A DNA stretch of 64,000 nt from Agriotes lineatus (GCA_940337035.1 CALNHX010005138.1:1-64000), one strand, 5' to 3'; shown: positions 9,836-21,895, counted from the stretch's first letter. Notes: generated from the sequence alone by a model not told the origin. A program made the numbers and translations.

Positions 9836-11686
9836 TATTGAGTGATGGAGGAGGGGGACACTCTAGAATGCATTTGAGATTTAGAAGAAAAAACAAACAT
9901 TTGTAGTCCGTACGAAGAACGGGCATCTTGCTAGTATTAAATAAATACAAGTCCTTATATATTGAGATGGTATTTAGCCCGTTACTCAACTCTGCTTGCA
10001 GCATAGATAAATAAAGGAAGTCAATAAAGCACAGAGCTAAGGTAAATCAGGCAACTGCAAGAACTTACATAAGAAATTTTAATTTATAACTACATTGGTA
10101 AAGCATGCCGATATTAAATGGAATTACTTCAGAATAAATGGCAATAAGGCAGAGCTCATTTCGTAAATTAGAGTCACAGAAATATCAATTAGCATAAATT
10201 AAGAGGTTGGTGCAAAGTAAAGCCAATCGAAATTCAACAAATCTATCGCCAAAGGGTTTATTACATGCGTGTTAAATAAATTTACATGTTGGGATAAGTG
10301 AATAAGTACAGTTTTATAAACTTTTTAAATAAAGGTAAGAAGGACAGAATGTTCTCAATACAGTGCAAAGAGAGCACAATACTAGATCAAATAATGCTGT
10401 AAAAAGGGTGGAGCGGTAATATTTGAAGAATGGTGAAATTATTATAAAATACAAGAAATTCACACAACAGGAATGAACGAAATTGGTGTTTAAAAAAATG
10501 AGTCAGTGAAGTGACATAAGTGAACGGACAATCCAAATAAAACATAGTGAGTGGCGCTATAACCTAGTATAATACGAACATGAACATACAATAATTTTAG
10601 AATTAAGATTTTGTACACTTTTATAATATAAGTTAAAATTTAGTTTATAATAACTGATTTGTACTTGGTTAACATCCACAATTATGAATTTAGATAGGCA
10701 ATTGTTGTTAACTACCCAGGAGAAACAATTGAATAAAAATTATTTCATGACAGTCTAATGTGTCACTCCAGATTAATTGAGTTTTAAGCCATTTACATTT
10801 GAAATAAATTAAAAATAATTATATCATCGTGATCAGGAGTCCGTAGTGCATATGTGAGAATGTGGGTGTGAAAATCCATCACCTAAAAATTATTTTCATC
10901 TGCGACCACCTTCCGAACCACTTCGCCAACAACGAGAAGTTTACGATCATCAGATTTTGACCACAATTGAGGTCAGGCGTTTGAAATTTTGGTAGCACCA
11001 CGTCCGCACGCTGTGTAGGAGTACACTGCAGTAGTTCCAGCATCCTAGGGTTCCGCTTCCAGCAGCGAGCATCAGGAGAAGCTGTTCCGAACCAGTTCCC
11101 GCAGCCTAAAAAAGGTCAGGTTAGTGTTGCAAAGCAAATATCCGTGCTAGAGTTTCGAAACTTACCATGAGGAACGAGTCCTATAAGAGGAAGCCGATCC
11201 CAGTCTTACAATACTTAAAAAAAAGCATGAGGTCCAGAAATTGTAAAAATATAAGTTGAGGTTATGTTTTTTCACATGAAAGGGCGCGTTCAAAACAATT
11301 GAATTCGCAGAAAGCCGCAAACGATCTAAAAACAAAACACGACTAGTGACGCTTAATAAAGCGCGAGATTCGACTTACCTGATAATTTGTTCATAGATTT
11401 GCCTTTGAATTAACTTGTAAATACACCAGAAACGAACCGCACGAAAACACAATTTGTTGATAGGTAAATTGACAGCGTAGTGAGTCTGCGCGTTGCTGCT
11501 TTTTAATTTCACAGCCCAGTGGCGTAACACGGAAGTTTAAATATGAACATGTCGGTGAACCTAACTTGCAGATTTGAGTCTTCATGCCTACTGAAAGCCA
11601 GCCATAAATAACTTTACTTGCAGATGTGCGAATTACTATAGGGGAAAAAACACTACAATCAATGCACCCATTTATACAATTATTTA
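9836..11686. other. Long stretch without recognised genes
   Basis: AT-rich, no frame with a recognisable domain. 10850-11160 is somewhat GC-richer and unexplained. The open frame 11696-11391 on the minus strand has no domain I can name. Confidence 0.4.
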
Positions 11687-12074
11687 CGTATTTCATCGAT
11701 TATAAGACGCCACCGATTATAAGACGCACCCTTATTTTTCTAAGCTAGAAATAGAAAACTAGAAAGTGAATAAATAATTTATTAGGTATTAAAAAATGAA
11801 ATCAACTTTATTATAAAAATAAAAAATCATCTTTATTGCAAAAATGAAGGGCATATTGCTTTGATCGTCACAGAGCAACGACTCAATTACAACTGAGCAG
11901 CTGTGGCTGCTAGCTCACCCCACCTCCTGTTCGCGTGACCTTTGTTGAATGCGCGCAGCTTCTCGAAGCATAACTTTTACGCAGCTGGAAAGATGCCATC
12001 GAATATAAGACGCACCATGAATCCAAAGATGCCAAAACACAAAAAACCATGCGTCTTATAATCGATGAAATACG
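11687..12074. mobile_element. Short inverted-repeat element (MITE-like)
   Basis: The left end reads GTATTTCATCGATTATAAGACGC and the right end is its reverse complement (GCGTCTTATAATCGATGAAATAC; both shown as positions 11688-11710 and 12051-12073). A second ATTATAAGACGCACC copy follows the left end and AATATAAGACGCACC precedes the right end. TATTTA occurs on both outer flanks and may be the target duplication. No coding sequence. Confidence 0.6.
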
Positions 12075-13994
12075 GTATTTACTTTTAATCAGTTTTGTAC
12101 ATGATGTAAGTATTAAGCTTATTAAAAATTACAATAGTCCTGTACATAATAAAATTGAATGTGTGTCATGTATGCTGTTTTGATGTGATAACCTATTATT
12201 GGTATAGACACAAAACACGTTTGTGTAAAATACCCTGCTGGTAAGCAATGTGTGTGAAATCCATGTATGTAGTATACATGTATTGCTAGTAGGGCCTGGA
12301 AACGGCCGAAAACATTACGGCGTCGACATAGTCTCACTCTGAGTATAAAAGCGTCTAGTGCGCATGCGTGAGAATTCAAATTCCGCCTTTAGAAGCGATT
12401 TTTAAACTTGATTACTTCCCCACCGCGCGGACAACGCCGACGCGCTTGCGCACAGCTCATCATATACATTGAAGAGTTGCTTGTCTGTCTCACTTCCTTC
12501 GTGACCCTCCAACTCATAGCCGCTAGCAATATAGTTCTTTAAATATATGGTGAAATCCGACCTAATGATAGTATTATAATGCTGCTGTCTGCATAAAGAT
12601 TCCTTATAGTGTTGCAGCGTGACCCAGTAGGTAAGTCGACACCAAAGCTGGTTCTTGTGTACAAACAGTTTAACTGGCACATGTTGAAAACTAGTTTTAT
12701 ATTCTAATTTTGTGTCCGCATAATTTCACTTAATTGTTTTATCTTAAGGGCAAACACTAGTTTTAACACAAAACAATTAACCTAATACACCTTAGTACCA
12801 AAATGCTCCCTTAAAAAGGTACAGGGTGTTAATGAAAACATTTTTATTGTAATTATCCGACTAATTTGAAAATACATTATAATAAACACAAAATTAACAA
12901 AACAATGACTAAAATATAGAAATTTCGAGCAATGTTCAAGATGCTGCACTCTAGTCGCACTACTAGAATGGCACCATCATACTAGTGATACTTGCTGAAT
13001 GTTATAGTTTTCACGAATTTCATTAGCAGCCTCAAAAATTCTTTGCTGCAATTATTCTCTCGTATTAATTACCTTACAGTAATACAATTACACCTCCCTC
13101 TCGCATTACATTTTCCCATGGCTGTGCACGAGCCCCTCGGGCTAGCGGAAGACTCAGTCTTCGAAAGGCTGAAGTAAAGACCTGATGATTTTGGATTCTT
13201 CTGTTAGGGCTGCTAAGGCGCTTCCGTTGCAAAAGTCATATACTAAAACGATGTCTGCTATTTCCTTTGGGAGTAAAATCACCCATTTCAAAAGAGAATC
13301 GTTCTTTTAAAAAATACAACAGTCTCAAACAATTAATGGCTGTTTAAAACGGCCGCCATCTTGATATTGTTTCAAAATTAATATTGATTGTCTGTTCAAA
13401 CTTTTGTTTGACCATGGATTTAGCAAAACAGTGTAAAATGAACAGAAATTGTGTAAATACAACAGTGCACGTAATTAGGTTACAAAAACTAGTGCAGCGT
13501 GCCAATTAAGTGTTTGTAAACAAAGACTCTGCAGTTTTTTCAACGCACTAGGTCATATTACGAAGTATTACAGCGAGCATTTTGGCAAGGTTTGTATTAT
13601 GCAAAGTGTAGTAGGTCGAGTTGCGAACAATGTGTACAATTACGCTGTCTTAAGTGCATACGATCGTAATTTCTAATAGTACCTAGGTTAAAATCACGGC
13701 CCACATTAATTGCATATAAGCTTTGTATTATAATTTTAAAACCTATATACTTTAAACGCTCGAAGTATGTTCATTTGTAACGAGAAACGTCTGTAAGGGT
13801 TGGTGAAGCCAGACCAACCCCGTTACATCTTCCTGCAACAACCAACAAGTGCCATCTCCTGTCAAGAAATAACCTGGTTTTACAATACTATAAATTCTAA
13901 GTTCCAAACTGGACTTGGTAAACAAACATTGGTCCTTCGAGCCTGGAACTTGGGGCTCAAACACTGTCAAAGTCAGATTACTTAATTTTAAAAG
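12075..13994. other. Gene-free stretch with one strong hairpin
   Basis: No supported gene. Minus frames at 12379-12122 and 12680-12402 lack recognisable domains. A nested hairpin at about 13776-13829 pairs GTAACG with CGTTAC and GGGTTGGT with ACCAACCC (8-bp stem, 8-base loop). CACCCTGT-type repeat-end sequence occurs near 12829. Confidence 0.4.
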
Positions 13995-14005
13995 TTCAAA
14001 TGTTT

Positions 14006-14301
14006 GTTGTTGTTATGGAGTACCAGGTACCTTAGACGCCGACTGCTTTGGTCATATGGTCAAAGTCCTACTTAGAATTTGGCCGAGATTAAAGAGTTCC
14101 AACCCTAGCAAGAGATCTTTTACATGCTACACATCGTAGTAGCATGGTACCCACGGCTTTACATCACTTCCGAGTGATGGCATTCTGTAGGTTTTTATCC
14201 ACATTTTTTTATTTTTAAAAATCTCACAGGGACCGGGAATCGAACTCGCGACCCTTAGATCAATAGTCAGGATGCTTACCACTGAGCTACCAGCCCCGGC
14301 A
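14006..14301 (-). mobile_element. tRNA-derived SINE with 11-bp target duplication
   Basis: On the minus strand the 5' part (14301-14225) has an A box (TAGCTCAGTGGTAAGC) and a B box (GAGTTCGATTCC) in tRNA spacing. An unrelated body follows and a short AAC-repeat tail ends it. TTCAAATGTTT flanks both sides (13995-14005, 14302-14312). The acceptor and anticodon stems do not close well, so this is a SINE head, not a tRNA gene. Confidence 0.75.
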
Positions 14302-14465
14302 TTCAAATGTTTTACTTTCAAAAATAAAAAATTTTTCTTCAACACTATCTTTTGAGCACTTTGGTACTAAGGTTTATTACCTTAATTGCTTTGTTTTGGC
14401 CTAAAGAAGCTTTGGTTACATTTTTTACACCTAATTATGACACCTTGCATAGAGAGTAAAGATCG

Positions 14466-14766
14466 TGGGTAGCCAAGAATTAAACGTTTGTGCTCGCAAC
14501 TGGCAGCTAGTGGGTTCAAATCCCACACTCGGACATTGGTTTCATCTACGTTCTCTGGCCACCATACCAACACCATTGGTGGACATCACCCCTGTAGAAG
14601 GGCATTCTTCCCTAATTCAAGAGGTTAGGAAAACCATCTGCCCCGGCCGCAGCCAAAACGGCACACTATGTGTAGTTATTAACAGACTTTCAGCCTATGC
14701 TAAGAGGAAGAATGGCTATATTAAGATAACACCAAGACATTTATCGTTGAGGTATACAAATTAGAA
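14466..14766 (+). mobile_element. tRNA-derived SINE, second family
   Basis: A tRNA-like head with B box GTGGGTTCAAATCCCAC (about 14511-14527) is followed by a body containing GGGCATTCTTCCCTAATTCA and AGAGGTTAGGAAAACCATC. The same body order recurs at about 54180-54410 (GGACATTCTTCCCCAAAATTC, then ACAGGTTAGGATAAGCAAC), which supports a dispersed SINE family. Confidence 0.65.
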
Positions 14767-15510
14767 GCAAATATCAATAGCCTGGTGGCAGGCATGCGAC
14801 AGTTCACTTTAAGCGTTACCACACTTTCAACAAGGATATATAGCATATTCTGAATGATAGAAATTCGCAACATGCAATTCTTAACTTGGAATGCAGTAAT
14901 CTGGCCGACTTTGAAAAACGTGAAGACAAAATACAGATTTCATAGCTCTGGGTTGATATGGGAAAATGTTGATAGCAACTTAAGCAACGAAGTCATGCTT
15001 CAGGGGCCTCAAGAAATGGCTCTGGACAAATCAGTGTCGATATATAGGAAAGCGTGAGTTACAGACGTTGAAAATCAGAAGTTTATAATTGGTAGGTTGA
15101 AATCACCTCAAATAGCACATTCAATACACCTTGCTGGACAATTCTGCGCTGGCTATCTATGCTGACCCACGCGTTTGAGCTAAATCTTAGGCAAACTGCC
15201 AGCATCCGTCTCCTATGTGTAAACTGCAGTGGCAGCGAGAAATCTTTAAATTGACCTAACACATTGCTTGTTATTTTTTGTAGTGTGCTGAAGCTATATT
15301 AGTTTTGTATCAAACTGATTTCGACTGTTCCTGATTTAACTGAGCGAATACCGTTGCACTTTTGCATAACAGAGGACATGTACTAAATAAGAAAGTTCAC
15401 TGAGAGTATTCATTTTATTATTTTAAGTAAAATATATAGTATAAAAGTTACATAACCAACCCATACCACTTAACTTCCAGGTATTATGGCAATAAATAAT
15501 TTAAAATGCA
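14767..15510. other. Intergenic, contains the alanyl-tRNA synthetase 3' UTR
   Basis: No separate gene seen. On the minus strand an AATAAA signal (complement of 15414-15419) lies about 95 bases after the AlaRS stop codon and is the best polyadenylation signal candidate. Confidence 0.45.
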
Positions 15511-17052
15511 TTATGAAAGTTTTGTTTTAGCAAAGTTTGTTGCTAGCTCAATAACTTGTGATAAACTTCCAATATTGCTACCAGAAGCCTGTGCTGATTC
15601 AGCCTTTCCACCTCCTTTTCCTCCAATTAAGGGACTGATAGATGAGATCCACTCATTTGCCTTCAATCCCTTTTCTACAGCTTCTTTCGGCACCGATGAT
15701 AAACAAAATATTTTCTTAGCATCAGCATCTACACTGACAAACATAGCAGCAGTAACAGGACTAAGCGTTTTGACTTGCTTCAAAGCAGAATCCAAAGCTT
15801 TAGTGTTTGAATAGGCCTGCAGTTGATGTACCAACACTGGGACATTGAGGTTGGCTTGAACGAGTTGCTTTGCGTCTTCAACTACCTGAGCAGCAACGGC
15901 AGCCTTTCCTGCACGCTCCTTATCATCTAAAGACTTTTTAAGACTTTTCAGTGTATTCCTTAATTCGTCTTTTTTCCAGTATGGGATAACAGCATGAGAA
16001 ATTTCTTCAGTGAGTTCTACGATTTTTTTTACATGATCTTTTGAGTGTGCACCAGTTTTGTCTTCATCAACGATGGACTTGATATCATTAAGTCTATTTT
16101 CTAACAATTCTGTCCGTTTAAGGGCTCTTGTAGCCTCGGGCCCTGTAAGAGCAACAATTCGTCTAATGCCTTTAGCTATCGCTTCTTCACTAGCTATAAT
16201 AAAATCACCAATATGACCGGCATATTGCAGATGTGTGCCTCCACAAAATTCTACTGACGTTTCCATTCCTGCAGCACCAAAGGGATCTGTTTCCAATTGT
16301 TCTACAGGAACCCCAATAGAAACTACACGCACTGGATCAGGATATGTTTCATCAAATACAGCTCGAAGCCCATTGATAGCCTTTGCAGTACCCAAAGCAG
16401 ATTCTTTCGCATATACTTTTCCATTTCTACTGATCAGTTCTTTAGAAAATGTTTCTGTATCTTTGACTTGTTGGGCAGTCATGGCTCCTTTATTACTAAA
16501 ATCAAACCGTAGCCTATCAGGAGCCACAAGCGAGCCCTTTTGTTCTGCGTCGCCTCCCACGACCTTTCTAAGGGCATAGTTGAGCACATGAGTACCAGTA
16601 TGGTTGTTCATGACGAGCCGCCGCCGAGAAGTATCTAAATGAAGGTTTACTTTATCACCTTTCCGCAACGTACCCTCTATGGTACCGATGTGAATCACAT
16701 AGCCACCACGAACTTGAACGTTTTTCACTGAAAACTCCACGGCTTCATCCCCAACTTTCACCAAGAAGCCCTCGTCGTAGATCTGTCCACCCTGCTCAGC
16801 ATAAAAGCTTGTGTTATCTAGCAACACACCACACTCCTGGCCCGTTGTGATTTCATTCACAAACTGCTTATTGTGTCGCAGGGCAATAACAGTTCCTTCA
16901 CAAGGTTGGAAAACATACTCTTCATTAAGGCCGCTGCCTGCACTATAGTTGTATTTGCAGGAATCATTAGTAGGGGCAACTCCTTTGCTTTGAAGTTCTG
17001 TAATAGCATGTACGTCCAGGTTTACTGTGTCCTCTACACCTGTTCCTCGGCC
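15511..17052 (-). CDS. AlaRS: Cytosolic alanyl-tRNA synthetase, exon 3 (editing and C-Ala domains)
   Basis: Last coding exon, 514 codons including the TAA at 15513-15511. It opens at a TTTTTTAG acceptor in phase 0 with GRGTGVEDTVNLD and covers about residues 454-966. The editing domain that clears Ser- and Gly-tRNA(Ala) is intact: HTGTH at about residue 604 and CGGTH with Cys at about residue 723, the zinc ligands. The coiled linker and the C-Ala domain follow, with the glycine-rich IGGKGGGKAESAQ near the end. No frameshift or stop. The next exon upstream is 9.3 kb away. Confidence 0.95.
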   Translation of the reverse strand, partial: GRGTGVEDTVNLDVHAITELQSKGVAPTNDSCKYNYSAGSGLNEEYVFQPCEGTVIALRHNKQFVNEITTGQECGVLLDNTSFYAEQGGQIYDEGFLVKVGDEAVEFSVKNVQVRGGYVIHIGTIEGTLRKGDKVNLHLDTSRRRLVMNNHTGTHVLNYALRKVVGGDAEQKGSLVAPDRLRFDFSNKGAMTAQQVKDTETFSKELISRNGKVYAKESALGTAKAINGLRAVFDETYPDPVRVVSIGVPVEQLETDPFGAAGMETSVEFCGGTHLQYAGHIGDFIIASEEAIAKGIRRIVALTGPEATRALKRTELLENRLNDIKSIVDEDKTGAHSKDHVKKIVELTEEISHAVIPYWKKDELRNTLKSLKKSLDDKERAGKAAVAAQVVEDAKQLVQANLNVPVLVHQLQAYSNTKALDSALKQVKTLSPVTAAMFVSVDADAKKIFCLSSVPKEAVEKGLKANEWISSISPLIGGKGGGKAESAQASGSNIGSLSQVIELATNFAKTKLS

Positions 17053-17429
17053 CTAAAAAATAAAACATGCATCAATTAATAAAAAAGAGCAATTTTGTTT
17101 ATATGTACAAAACATTAAATTCATAAATAAATAACGTTTATATTTTTTATTAGGAACGGCATCTTGATTTTTTATCAAAATTCTGAAAGACTGTGTTAAA
17201 ATTTTTACAACAAGTTAGTATAAACTCAGTCACAACAGTGATAGATAATAATTACATCATTAAAGTACTTGACAAAATGATTAAAATATAAATTCTGCTA
17301 AATACAAACGTTAAGTAAATCAAACCAGCCATGTACTTGTCGAAGAGAACAGCAAATGTATTAAACTGTGAGAACATATAGAGAAGCAGACGACTCTGAC
17401 CATTTAATGGCGAAAACTGCAGTAAAAGA

Positions 17430-18242
17430 TAGGGATGGACCGACACCGGTACTCGGTATCGGCCGAATTAGGGATATATCGGTATCGATCATATCGGCCT
17501 TCCTTTTTGCTGATATATCTAATATTGAAAATATTAGGCTCTCCATCAAGCGTGTTGCACCATGCAGCGAAATATCTTCCACCCTCTATAAATGCACTGC
17601 ATCAGCAAAAAAGAAAAAGGTAAAGGTGCAAGGTCATTTAAATTTCCCCAGCTGGGGACCCCTTGCGTCCCTCTCCAGCTAATAACGAGAATTTCAGAAT
17701 GGGTGGAGAATGCAAGAGAGGCCAGGAAAGGTGGAGAAGTACTGCCCCGACATTCGCTTCAGAGAAGGTACTCTGTTGACTCAGAAAAACCACCTAAAAA
17801 CCTGAATCAAAGAAGACGACCAAGGGAATCGAACCCACGACCTCCCGAATGCTAAGCAGACGTGGTAACCACTAGTCCACAGAGCTCGGTCCATTAGCAA
17901 AAATATTCGATCAAGCGATGCCATTTCAAGGTCTTGCATCATCAGAAATTGTTAAAAATACTAATAGGTCAAGAAAAAAATATGATTGTGTTAAATTGCG
18001 TTATTAAAACGAAATGACAAGAAGACACCTCCATAAGCAAACCTAAGCTAGAGTTCGTATTTAGGGGATTACCCCGCCCGAATCTAGCAAGCAGCGGCGC
18101 ACACATGCTTGCATGTAGTCAAAAAGTAGTGGAGAGAGCAACGAGAATGTATCGGTCGATATATCGGCGTATCAGTCTCGATTATATCGGTATCGGCCGA
18201 TATATCGGTATCGGCCAAAAAACCCGTATCGGTCCATCCCTA
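17430..18242. mobile_element. Non-autonomous hAT element with 8-bp duplication
   Basis: Ends TAGGGATGGACCGA and its inverted counterpart ending in GGTCCATCCCTA are flanked by GTAAAAGA on both sides (17422-17429, 18243-18250), a perfect 8-bp target duplication. Subterminal ends are dense in short ATATCGG/CCGATA repeats on both strands (17455-17520, 18150-18230), as expected of hAT transposase binding regions. No transposase is encoded. A SINE is nested inside at 17613-17891. Confidence 0.85.
17613..17891 (-). mobile_element. tRNA-Ala-derived SINE nested in the hAT element
   Basis: The minus strand has A box TGGACTAGTGGTTACCACG, anticodon region GCTTAGCAT (AGC, alanine) and B box GTGGGTTCGATTCCC, then a body. 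CATCAGCAAAAA (17600-17611) and CATTAGCAAAAA (17892-17903) flank it, a 12-bp duplication with one mismatch. The tRNA part no longer folds into a full acceptor stem. Confidence 0.75.
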
Positions 18243-18679
18243 GTAAAAGATGAAATGCCAAAAGGTAAGAGAACACAAAAAGAAGGGAAATACAAGCATT
18301 TATAAGTGAAGATATAAAAGACAAGCACTTTGTAGAAGAAAAGGATACGAATGAAAAATGGGGAGAAATTAAACAAATGATAGAAGAAACGTTCAAGGAA
18401 GTGCTGCTAAGGAAGAAAAACGGGACGAGAAGGGCTGGTTAGACAGTGAATGTATAAAAAGATATAAGAGAAAAAGTGAGATGAAAAATGTTACAAGAAA
18501 ATTACACCAAAATAAGAGAAAAATATTAAAAACAAGAGAAAGAAAATATGCAGGCAGAAAAATAGAATATACAGTGAAAATTTTATGTAACGGAAATTTT
18601 GTAAAACAGATATTTACTTAATAGCTATTTAAGTCACAAGGAATGTAAGGACTTATTAACATTTGAGGTAGGCAAGTAC

Positions 18680-19300
18680 CGGGTGGCCAATTAAGAAGGG
18701 CACTTGGCCCTATCTCGAAAAGAAATTGTCGTAAAGACTTGGGATAAAAAAATTTATGACTACAGCAGCCAAGAGAAAATGCTGGAAATTATTTTTAAGT
18801 TTCTAGAATGGCCGCCAGGGGGCGTAATCGCATTCTTGAATTTTAAATCCCGTTTTTTGAGAAATATTCTTGTATTACAGATAGCTAAAATGGACACCGT
18901 TTTAAAGCTGAGATAACTTCGATTCTTTTTTGTTAAATGTTTTTTGCTCTATCTCTTAAGGGAAAGTGGTGGGAGGTGTCCGAACATTTTCGGAAAGAAA
19001 TGTCAATAACTTCAAAATGGCTGAACGGATTTTGTCAAACTTGGAGTCGTTGAAAAGGGCTTTTCTTAGGCTATCAACGCTGTTTTGAGCGGATTAATTT
19101 AGATTGCTTGTGTCGCCGCTAGAGGGCGTTTTGCGACAACACTACAAATGAAATGGATTTTCTCAAAAAAATTAAATGCAACGATATCACTTTTATTGCA
19201 ACAAAAGATAGCCAAATAAGGGTCTAACACGCTAGTAAAAACCGCATTTCGATATTTGTTTCCTAACCTAAAATATGAGTAAAGGAAATTAAACCTCGAA
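18680..19300 (+). repeat. Unclassified repeat-like block with two CTCF-like motifs
   Basis: The block starts GGGTGGCCAATTAAGAAGGG and contains GGCCGCCAGGGGGCG at about 18810 and GCCGCTAGAGGGCG at about 19116, both in the same orientation. The sequence has the look of a dispersed insect repeat; no coding frame. 18243-18680 just upstream holds nothing recognised. Confidence 0.4.
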
Positions 19301-20113
19301 ATAATGTCGCATCTTTGGGAATATTTTCAGTATACCTGCCATTATTAAATCCTAATTATCGTTCTTTTAGCAAAATATATATAAATTTACTGTTAAAATA
19401 CCAACATTATATTTAAAATGTCAATAATCATTAATACTCATTCAATATGATTGAATATTGCCCTTCTGTCCACACGAAAAACTTTGACAGTTGGATGACG
19501 CCTATCAGGATACTCCATCGCATAGATTCTAACAGAAACAGTTGCGTTTTCATTGTTTTGAGAGAAGTTCCACTGTATGTACAAAAACAAAATTAAAAGG
19601 GATAAAAACATCTGTCCAAAAGCCAAAATAAAAATATTTTACATAAAGGTGGGAATAGTAAACGAAGGATGCAGAGGAACAACTTGATATAGTAAAAACA
19701 AAGAAAAAATGATAGGTGACAAGGTAATAGTAAAATGCTGAATAGGATATAGCACAGATTCGTTAAATGTAGAGAGAAAATGCAATGAACAGAAGCAGTA
19801 AAGCAACAAAAGAGAGACACACAACCACTAAGAACAAAACCCCAGATAAAGACAAAATTACAGAAAAGAGTGTAGAAATAGTAATTTACGATGCAAGTAG
19901 CGTTATCAAGCTTTTTACATTACGAGAGAATAGTCTTTAAAATTCTTGAGTAATGTAGAAAGCAGATAACGTTACATATATCGTAACACGGTTTATTTTA
20001 TCCTAAAATAATAATCTTTAAAAAAAAAATAGGAAAAATTGTTATTAATGACACAACAGCAAGACATATATCTGCTATGGTTGTGGTGGTATCAGTAGTA
20101 ATAACGTAATAAG
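19301..20113. other. Gene-free intronic stretch
   Basis: AT-rich. The minus frames at 19626-19438 and 19824-19593 have no recognisable domain and read as low-complexity hydrophobic sequence. Confidence 0.4.
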
Positions 20114-20978
20114 TAAGGCCCGGATTTCTAGGCATTTGCCTACTTGATTGTGATGCAGGCAGCTAAATAATTTTTATACTAAAATCGGTTTTGTAAGCTA
20201 CTGATGATTTTAAGCCATATTTTATTTTGCCTAACTGCCTATTTTGCAGATTTAGTGCCTATTTTTAGTTTCAGTGCCTAATTGACTTATTTCGCGTTTT
20301 TTACACCTATGATTTGGTTTTTACATTAATTTTCGTTTTTGTTTAAAATATTTTTAGAAATATTTTACAGAAACTGTTTAACCCCAAATTTAAATGCAGA
20401 ACATCTGTACAGTTATTTATTCTTAGAATTTACATCACCAGTGAAACAGGTAAACCATGCTGGGTTGCTATCGTAATCCTTTTAAGTGCTTACTTTATCT
20501 CTATATACAGGTTGTTACTGTAGAACAGTTCTCCTTAGAAAAATACTTAAGAAAGAGAACCTTTATGTACTGATATCAGCAGAATAGAAAAATTACAAAA
20601 ACAATTAAAAGAAGCCCCAGGAAAAATGCAAAGATAGTTTCTTCGCTACTAGAATCTCTTTAAAAAAAAACAGTGTATTAAGAATTGCCACAAATTAGCA
20701 AAATTTTGTTGGGTGATTCAACAATATTACCAAATAACGTTAGAAGTTCGGATCTTCAAGTTTACAAGTATGCACCAATTACTTCCTGTGACAGCATATA
20801 CACACATTTTTTAGATCAGAGAAAAAATGTTTACACCAAAAAAGTGTTAGTTTGTTATGTTTAATTTGTAGGCGTTTGTATGTAGGTATAGGCTTTACAT
20901 TATTTTATATTCTTAGTGTAAGAAGCAATAAATATAATACGTCTATGTTAATATTATTTTTAAAATATTTCAATATTA

Positions 20979-21110
20979 GTAGATTATGTTATTAGGAGTA
21001 AAAGTGATACTTTATGTGGCGAAGCTGAAGTTTATTTAGCCGAACGTCAGTGAGGCAAATACATCAGCTAAGCCACATAAAGTCACTTTTACTCCGAATA
21101 ACATATACTA
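20979..21110. repeat. YGAR palindrome (CGAA/TGAG)
   Basis: Arms such as AGGAGTAAAAGTGA and TCACTTTTACTCC pair over about 60 bases with small bulges. At the tip CGAA (21041-21044) faces TGAG (21051-21054) around C-GTCA-G. Confidence 0.6.
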
Positions 21111-21167
21111 TTTTATCCGCAAACGTATTCAGGTAAATTTCATTAATATAAATTTAAAAAAAAAGGA

Positions 21168-21240
21168 TGCATCGGCCGGGAATCGAACCCAGGCCACCCG
21201 CGTGATAGGCGAGCACTGTACCCCTGCGCCAACCTCTGTT
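21168..21240 (-). mobile_element. tRNA-like SINE head (Asp-like anticodon arm)
   Basis: The minus strand shows A box TGGCGCAGGGGTACA, a closed anticodon stem with loop CTATCAC, and T arm CTGGGTTCGATTCCCGG. The acceptor stem does not pair, so a functional tRNA gene is unlikely. The body and tail are not clear. Confidence 0.55.
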
Positions 21241-21784
21241 GTTCAAATAACGCGCAACTGTAATGATATATGAACATACTGCATCACCCGAGCTAATAGC
21301 ACACGGTCACAGCAGCTGTCACACCATAACCCACGGCGACAGATGCTCCGATCCGCTGCTTAAAGGTTTATTTAAATTAAAACTTTTGCGTACTCTTTTT
21401 AAAAATAAAAACTGGCCTACGATCTATGTCTAAAAATTAGCAAAATTTTAAGCCATCATACAATTTAATCGGTCCAGTATCTTCGGAGGAGAAAGCGAAC
21501 AAACATAGAAAGAAAGAAAGAGAGCAACGATTTTGTATGCTTAGGCAGATAAAGTGACACTTTTACCTTGTCAATAAAGACACATAAGTCATCACTTTTG
21601 TGACGTTTGTGGATAAAATAAATTATTAATGATGTTATCACATTTTTTTATTCCTAGTTAGCTGCCTATTTTGACTATTTGGTGCCTATATAATGCCTAT
21701 AATCTATTTTTTATGCCTATTTGCCTGCCTATTATGGACTTTTTTAATGCCTAGAAATCCGGGCCTTAGTAATAAGTCACTCAA

Positions 21785-21895
21785 TACTGTATTGTTGGTA
21801 CTGTCAGGTTATGTTAAATTCGAGATTAGCAGGTTAAGTTTCACATCATTCTGTGTCAAATAACAAACAAAACCTAACCTACTAAAGTATCGGTA
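21785..21895 (+). repeat. Dispersed repeat, copy 1 (GTCAAATTCGAGGTTAGCAG family)
   Basis: Contains TGTTGGTACTGTCAGG and AAATTCGAGATTAGCAGG then AACAAAACCTAACCTACTAA. The same order recurs at about 38105-38215 and, as an inverted pair, at 47488-47642. Confidence 0.5.

Larger units (their letters stand above)
20114..21768. mobile_element. Large non-autonomous hAT-like element (1655 bp)
   Basis: The left end begins TAAGGCCCGGATTTCTAGG and the right end carries the reverse complement. GTAATAAG flanks both sides (20106-20113, 21769-21776), a perfect 8-bp target duplication. Just inside both ends GCCTA/TAGGC motifs recur many times (20150-20290 and 21660-21745), an arrangement typical of hAT subterminal binding sites. 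The interior holds no transposase but includes a YGAR palindrome and a tRNA-like SINE head. Confidence 0.8.

Noticed and set aside
12122..12680. Two minus-strand frames near 12.1-12.7 kb
   Set aside because: No domain, no splice or codon signal, AT-rich context.
14225..14301. tRNA-like A and B boxes (also at 14511, 17820-17891, 21168-21240, 32187, 38860-38965, 43936-44005, 55155-55230)
   Set aside because: None forms a complete cloverleaf with a paired acceptor stem, and several are bounded by target duplications, so they are SINE heads rather than tRNA genes.
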